This document shows, in pieces, positions 6,246 to 9,903 of a DNA stretch of 9,903 bases (the first letter of the stretch is position 1; every line of letters begins with the position of its first letter). The DNA is taken from NCBI GenBank assembly GCA_002346425.1, contig DDZS01000010.1, positions 21,631-31,533 of the forward strand, written 5' to 3'. The notes below the pieces were generated by a model. That model was not told the origin of the DNA, made no database searches, and saw nothing but the letters and a program-made list of their open reading frames with translations. The translations under genes were made by a program, and so were the position numbers. This stretch comes from Alphaproteobacteria bacterium UBA3002. Its GTDB lineage: Bacteria > Pseudomonadota > Alphaproteobacteria > Rickettsiales > UBA3002.

Positions 6246-8915
6246 ATGACCGCATATGATTTTTCACTCGTGAAAAACTCGTCGATCGCATTCAATGCGG
6301 CGGCAGATACGCTGAATTTTTCTAGCGAATCTGCAGCTTCTCTGACGCTGACGACTTCTGGTAGCGATCTGATCATCACTACTGGTTCTGATTCAGTGAC
6401 GCTGACTGGCGCTTCTCTGGAGCAGCTGACAACTACGAACGTAACGTTCACAGATAATTCAGCATTGGTAATCGGCGATAATTCAACCAACGTAGCGTTT
6501 GATGCGCTGGGTAACGCTGTTGGTGGTGGTACTGCAAACGACGATCAGCTGATCGGTTTGGACGGTGGTGACACACTGAATGCTTTAGCTGGCAACAATA
6601 AGGTTTTCGGCGGCGCCGGAGATGATGATATTGATGCGGCTGATGGCAACAACCTGATTTATGGTGGTGCTGGTGCGCTGGATGATATTACAGTAGGTAA
6701 CGGCAATAACACTATTTATGGTGGCGACAGCATCGCTGATCTGGACGATGGTCGTGATAACATCACCATCGGTACTGGTTCTAACGTCGTATATGCAAAC
6801 TCTGGTAACGATAGCGTTGATTCTGGTGCTAACGTTGTGGCTTCAGGTTCTTCTGTATTGGTATACGGTGGCTTGGGCAACGACACGCTGGACTTCGATG
6901 GTGCTGCTAACCTGGGTACATTCGAATTACACGGTTCAGTTGGTGACGATCTGATTGATGTGCTGTCTGCTGGTAGCGTAACTGTCTACGGTGGTAACGG
7001 CATTGCAGATTTCAACTCTGGTATCGATACTGTAAACATCGACGGTACTGGTAGTGCAGTTGTATACACAAACTCTGGCAACGATACGATTGATGTGACT
7101 GGCGCGACTGCTTCTGGTAACAGCATTCAAATCTTCGCTGGTTTAGGTGACGATAACGTTGCAATCACTGGTGCGCTGGATGCCAACGCAACTGCGGTTC
7201 TGTATGGTAACACTGGTGGTGATACCATCAATGCTGCAGCAGCTTTAGGTGCGCACACGATTTACGGTGGTAACGGCATTGCGGATTCTACTGATGGTGC
7301 AGACACTATCACTGTAGGTTCTGCTAACGCGACTGTGTATGCTAACTCAGGCAACGATACCATTACAGCGACCGCTGGTAACGCAAGCACTGAAACCATC
7401 AATATCTTCACTGGTACTGGTGATGATGTGGTAACTGTTGGCGGTACGAACAACGTTGTTGTAAATGTGAATCTGGCCGCTGGTGCAGAGCGTGTAACTA
7501 CTACCACTGCTACTGCTCTGGTAAACGTGAATGGCTTTGATGCTGCTAACGATGTAATCACATTTAACACAGACGTAACCGCAGCTCAGCTGACAATTGC
7601 TGGTTTAGGCACGGCCTCTACCGTTATCTTCGATGACGTAACTGGTGGTAACAGCGCGCGTGATGCTGGTGAAGAAGTGATCACTTTAAACGGTTTGACT
7701 GGTGACCTGAACTCTACCAACTTCGTGTTGGCTGGTGGCGGCACTGGTAGCATCATTACAAGCACTTTCGCTACAGCAGCTGCAACCTTAACGGGTAGCG
7801 CAGCGGCAGATCAGATCATCTCTGGTGCACAAAGCGACACGATTGTTGGTGGCAGCGCTACTAACAAGCTGCTGGGTAACGGTGGTGATGATGTGTTCCA
7901 ACTGGCTGGTAACGATGTTGCTACCACTAACACCATTGACGGTGGTACAGGCACAAACACGCTTGCACTGACTGCCGTAACCACAGGTGCTGGTTTGAGC
8001 AATGGTGACTTTGCTAACATCACGAACATTCAAACCCTGCAATACGGTGACTTTGATTTTGGTGGCGTTGGTGCAGATACATTGGGTGCCAATGCAGATG
8101 CAGCTGGTATTACCACTGTTAACGCATCAGGATTGACAGGGTCAAATTCTGTAAGTGTTACTCTTGATACTGGGTTTAACAATGCTCTGACCTTTACTGG
8201 CGGTGCGGAAAACGACACGCTTAATGCTTCTGGTGGTGATGACGCTGTTATTAACGCAGACGGTGGCGCTGGTAACGATTCAATCGTTGGTGATGGCGGT
8301 GCTGATACCCTGCTCGGTGGCGCTGGTAACGACACGCTGACTGGTAACGGTGGTATTGACGTGCTGACCGGTGGCGATGGCAACGATAGCATCACTGGTG
8401 GTGCCGGCGTTGACGTGATCACTGGCGGTGCTGGCAACGACTTCATTGAAGGCGGTGTTGGTGCAGAAAGCCTATCAGGTGGCGCAGGATCAGACGTCTT
8501 CTTCTTTGCTGCAGCGGATACGTCAACTGACGCAACGACTTCTGCTACTTTGCTGGCAACGACTGATGTCATTACTGACTGGTCAACTGCTGACGATGTA
8601 TTACGCTTCACCAACGATGGCACTGAGACCTTCATTGCTCAATCAACGTCTCAAGCAGTTGTAAACGCCCTGAACTCAGGTGCAGGCGCGGCCAACCTGC
8701 TGGAAGCTGTGAATGCAGTTGAAGCAAGCATGGGCGATGGTTCTACCAACGCTGTTGGTACAGCGTTCCAGTTTGGCGGAGATACCTACGCATTGGTCAC
8801 TTCCGATGCAGCCGGTACCTTTACTGCTGGTACAGATACGCTGGTACAACTGGACGGTCTGTTCACGTTGACTGCTGCAGACTTTACCGATGCAGCTGGC
8901 GTAGCTTTTGCATAA
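6246..8915 (+). CDS. RTX-type calcium-binding surface protein, probable type I secretion substrate
   Basis: This 889-residue acidic protein has no cysteine and only three Lys and four Arg. There is no N-terminal signal peptide. From the N-terminus it shows a beta-rich Thr/Ser head (1-95); scattered nonapeptide-like motifs (GLDGGDTL, GGAGDDDI; 104-130); three ~90-residue repeats (156-about 409); an insert resembling a terminal domain (about 405-498); a variable segment (500-660); nine uninterrupted nonapeptides (672-752) of the form GGxGxDxU; then DVITDWSTADDVLRF (774-788) and a terminal module with GGDTYALV (844-851) and DTLVQLDGL (864-872), as in type I secretion substrates. Known RTX repeats bind Ca2+ and fold outside the cell. 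No catalytic motif, such as the metalloprotease HExxH, is seen, so an S-layer, adhesin or matrix role is inferred. Codons favour GGT, GCT, AAC and CTG, suggesting high expression. GAAGGGG lies 7 nt before the ATG. A type I secretion ABC gene follows. Confidence 0.9.
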   Translation: MTAYDFSLVKNSSIAFNAAADTLNFSSESAASLTLTTSGSDLIITTGSDSVTLTGASLEQLTTTNVTFTDNSALVIGDNSTNVAFDALGNAVGGGTANDDQLIGLDGGDTLNALAGNNKVFGGAGDDDIDAADGNNLIYGGAGALDDITVGNGNNTIYGGDSIADLDDGRDNITIGTGSNVVYANSGNDSVDSGANVVASGSSVLVYGGLGNDTLDFDGAANLGTFELHGSVGDDLIDVLSAGSVTVYGGNGIADFNSGIDTVNIDGTGSAVVYTNSGNDTIDVTGATASGNSIQIFAGLGDDNVAITGALDANATAVLYGNTGGDTINAAAALGAHTIYGGNGIADSTDGADTITVGSANATVYANSGNDTITATAGNASTETINIFTGTGDDVVTVGGTNNVVVNVNLAAGAERVTTTTATALVNVNGFDAANDVITFNTDVTAAQLTIAGLGTASTVIFDDVTGGNSARDAGEEVITLNGLTGDLNSTNFVLAGGGTGSIITSTFATAAATLTGSAAADQIISGAQSDTIVGGSATNKLLGNGGDDVFQLAGNDVATTNTIDGGTGTNTLALTAVTTGAGLSNGDFANITNIQTLQYGDFDFGGVGADTLGANADAAGITTVNASGLTGSNSVSVTLDTGFNNALTFTGGAENDTLNASGGDDAVINADGGAGNDSIVGDGGADTLLGGAGNDTLTGNGGIDVLTGGDGNDSITGGAGVDVITGGAGNDFIEGGVGAESLSGGAGSDVFFFAAADTSTDATTSATLLATTDVITDWSTADDVLRFTNDGTETFIAQSTSQAVVNALNSGAGAANLLEAVNAVEASMGDGSTNAVGTAFQFGGDTYALVTSDAAGTFTAGTDTLVQLDGLFTLTAADFTDAAGVAFA
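6711..7472 (+). repeat. Three tandem ~90-codon repeats inside the RTX gene
   Basis: Copies begin at 6711, 6981 and 7257 (residues 156, 246, 338). The spacing is 90 and then 92 codons, and the third copy fades after about 72 codons. Each opens with T(I/V)YGG(N/D)(G/S)IAD, followed about 17-20 residues later by VVY(A/T)NSGND(S/T) or TVYANSGNDT, then a (Y/F).GLG(N/D)D-type turn. The DNA is partly conserved as well: the 20-mer TACGGTGGTAACGGCATTGC occurs at 6987-7006 and 7263-7282, exactly 276 bp apart. The copies look like a duplicated beta-roll module longer than the ordinary nonapeptide, and homologous recombination could change their number. Confidence 0.85.
8259..8501 (+). repeat. Nine consecutive RTX nonapeptide repeats
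   Basis: Residues 672-752 read as nine back-to-back nonapeptides: DGGAGNDSI, VGDGGADTL, LGGAGNDTL, TGNGGIDVL, TGGDGNDSI, TGGAGVDVI, TGGAGNDFI, EGGVGAESL and SGGAGSDVF. They follow the GGxGxDxUx rule of the calcium-binding parallel beta-roll. Most keep the Asp that ligates Ca2+; the eighth has Glu-Ser instead, and the second has GDGGAD. In known families this array folds only in millimolar Ca2+, after export. Confidence 0.92.
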
Positions 8916-8936
8916 GCATTAGCAACCAACTAAGAC

Positions 8937-8972
8937 AAAAGGCCAGTCCCTCGGGGCTGGCCTTTTTCTTTT
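8937..8972 (+). terminator. Intrinsic terminator after the RTX gene
   Basis: AAAAGGCCAG (8937-8946) pairs perfectly with CTGGCCTTTT (8957-8966). The inner CCC/GGG can extend the stem, and the strand ends in a T-rich run (8963-8972, one C). It begins 21 nt after the RTX stop. It should end most RTX transcripts before the secretion gene and protect the 3' end of the mRNA. The A tract on the left could make it work partly in the other direction too, though no gene enters from that side within view. Confidence 0.95.
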
Positions 8973-9006
8973 GCGGTGGAAAAAAATGGGAAAAAGCGGC
9001 GAGTTC

Positions 9007-9036
9007 TTGACGTGGGGTAAGGAAACCCCGTATATA
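9007..9036 (+). promoter_or_regulatory. Candidate promoter of the type I secretion gene
   Basis: TTGACG (9007-9012) matches the -35 consensus at five of six positions, and TATATA (9031-9036) lies 18 bp downstream as a weaker -10. A start site about 7 nt past the -10 would fall on or next to the ATG at 9042, giving a leaderless or nearly leaderless mRNA. The spacer holds GGGG-TAAGGAAA-CCCC (9014-9029), a small stem whose loop contains AAGGA. If transcription begins further upstream, that stem would hide a Shine-Dalgarno that is in any case 18 nt from the ATG. Confidence 0.4.
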
Positions 9037-9041
9037 GCGCT

Positions 9042-9903
9042 ATGAATCAAATCGCCGCAGCCAAAGGGCAATCCCTTCCAGATACCGATCTCATCCATGC
9101 CCTGCGCGCCTGCCGCCGGGCCATGCTCTACGCGCTCGGCTTTTCGCTGGTGATGAATATCCTGCTGCTGCTGCTACCCATCTATTCGCTACAAGTCCTC
9201 GACCGCGTCATCAGCTCGCGCAGTACCGACACGCTGATCGTCCTCAGCATCATTGCCGTCATCTGTTTCATCTTCTACGGCATCTTCAATATGCTCCGCG
9301 CTTTCGTGCTCAGCGGTGTCGTCCAATGGCTGGATGAGAAAATGGGCCCCGACCTGTTGCGTATCGCCATCATCAAATCCTCCATCGGCGGCAATGTCAG
9401 CGCCGGTCAGTTCCAGCGCGACCTCGGCATGATCAAAGGCTTCGTCAACAGCGGCCTCGTCGCCTTGCTCGACGCGCCCTGGTCGCTGATTTTCCTGTTC
9501 ATTATCTACATGATCAACCCCGTTCTCGGCTTCATCTCGCTGATGGGCTCGATCGTCCTGTTCATCCTCGCCTTGATCAACGAATTAGTGACAAAAACCC
9601 CGATCAAAGAAGCGCAGGACAGCATGATCAAAAGCGGCCTGCTCGCTGACACAATGAGCCGCAATGCCGAAGCCATCGAAGCCATGGGCATGATGCCGAA
9701 TATTCTGAACAACTGGCAGGAGCACAATAAAGAAGGCCTGCTCGCGCAATACCGTTCCTTCGACCGCGCGCAAATCATCCAGTCCGCCTCGCGCACGCTG
9801 CGTTTCATGATTCAGGTCTGCATCATCGGCTTTGGTGCGTTGCTGACGCTGAATGCCGAGATGACCGTCGGTGGTATGATTGCCTGCTCCATCCTCGTTT
9901 CCC
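9042..9903 (+). CDS. Type I secretion permease/ATPase, PrtD-like (5' part, cut by window edge)
   Basis: This is the inner-membrane ABC component of a type I secretion system, which works with a membrane fusion protein and an outer-membrane channel to export proteins carrying a C-terminal signal. The visible 287 residues are the transmembrane half. ALRACRRAMLYALGFSLVMN (20-39) leads into helix one, followed by LPIYSLQVLDRVISSRSTDTL (45-65, typical of the family), a second helix (66-86), QFQRDLGMIKGFVNSGLVALL (123-143) with DAPW (144-147), further helices at about 148-180 and 254-272, and MTVGGMIACSIL (274-285) entering helix six. The ATPase domain with its Walker motifs would lie past the edge. 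An in-frame stop at 9018-9020 leaves ATG 9042 as the only reasonable start, yet no ribosome binding site is at normal distance. Its neighbour, the RTX protein, is the obvious substrate. Confidence 0.92.
   Translation, partial: MNQIAAAKGQSLPDTDLIHALRACRRAMLYALGFSLVMNILLLLLPIYSLQVLDRVISSRSTDTLIVLSIIAVICFIFYGIFNMLRAFVLSGVVQWLDEKMGPDLLRIAIIKSSIGGNVSAGQFQRDLGMIKGFVNSGLVALLDAPWSLIFLFIIYMINPVLGFISLMGSIVLFILALINELVTKTPIKEAQDSMIKSGLLADTMSRNAEAIEAMGMMPNILNNWQEHNKEGLLAQYRSFDRAQIIQSASRTLRFMIQVCIIGFGALLTLNAEMTVGGMIACSILVS

Noticed and set aside
8259..8501. Short-period DNA repeats that could suggest a CRISPR array
   Set aside because: The period is 27 bp with no constant repeat/spacer pattern, and it encodes the RTX nonapeptides in frame.
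8030..8635. 201-codon open frame on the minus strand inside the RTX gene
   Set aside because: It is the antisense shadow of repetitive, GGT/GAT-rich codons. The translation is Pro/Ser/Val low-complexity with no family likeness, and the plus-strand frame has clear RTX repeats.

Overview
The window looks like a piece of a proteobacterial chromosome, most likely from an alphaproteobacterium. The grounds are a small two-helix protein that I read as the DUF6111 family, which I recall as alphaproteobacterial, a class II CCA-adding enzyme, and a PrtD-like type I secretion ABC protein next to a large Cys-free RTX protein. Genus cannot be told from the sequence. There is no tRNA, rRNA, CRISPR array, IS element or phage gene. 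Coding is dense on both strands.

Region 1 (about 1-4268, minus strand) is a housekeeping operon read right to left: glnD (PII uridylyltransferase/uridylyl-removing enzyme), a DUF6111-like membrane protein, and cca. The genes overlap by about 4 nt at each junction. The last two use GTG (or ATG) and TTG starts embedded in or next to the upstream stop codon, which suggests translational coupling. Beyond cca, bases 1-226 hold two strong inverted repeats near the window edge and no convincing gene.

Region 2 (4300-5957, plus strand) is divergent from glnD across a gap of only about 31 bp. It holds a DMT/EamA-family transporter and an ABC-2 type permease of the polysaccharide-export (KpsM/Wzm/TagG) kind, overlapping by ATGA. 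No partner ATPase follows the permease.

Region 3 (5958-9903, plus strand) is the accessory part. A 288-bp AT-richer intergenic stretch with a 9-bp dyad, a possible -10 box and a possible 13-codon leader ORF precedes an 889-residue RTX-type calcium-binding protein. The protein has no cysteine, only seven Lys/Arg residues, a three-copy ~90-residue repeat in its N-terminal half, nine uninterrupted nonapeptide repeats near the C-terminus and a probable type I secretion domain at the end. It resembles S-layer or adhesin-like surface proteins more than an enzyme. A near-perfect intrinsic terminator follows, then the start of a PrtD-like type I secretion permease/ATPase that runs off the window. The likely logic is that the RTX protein is made at high level from its own transcript and exported through the channel whose ABC component is encoded next door. 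The most interesting points are the two-part build of the RTX protein, with what looks like an internal copy of a terminal domain, and the regulatory sequences around it.
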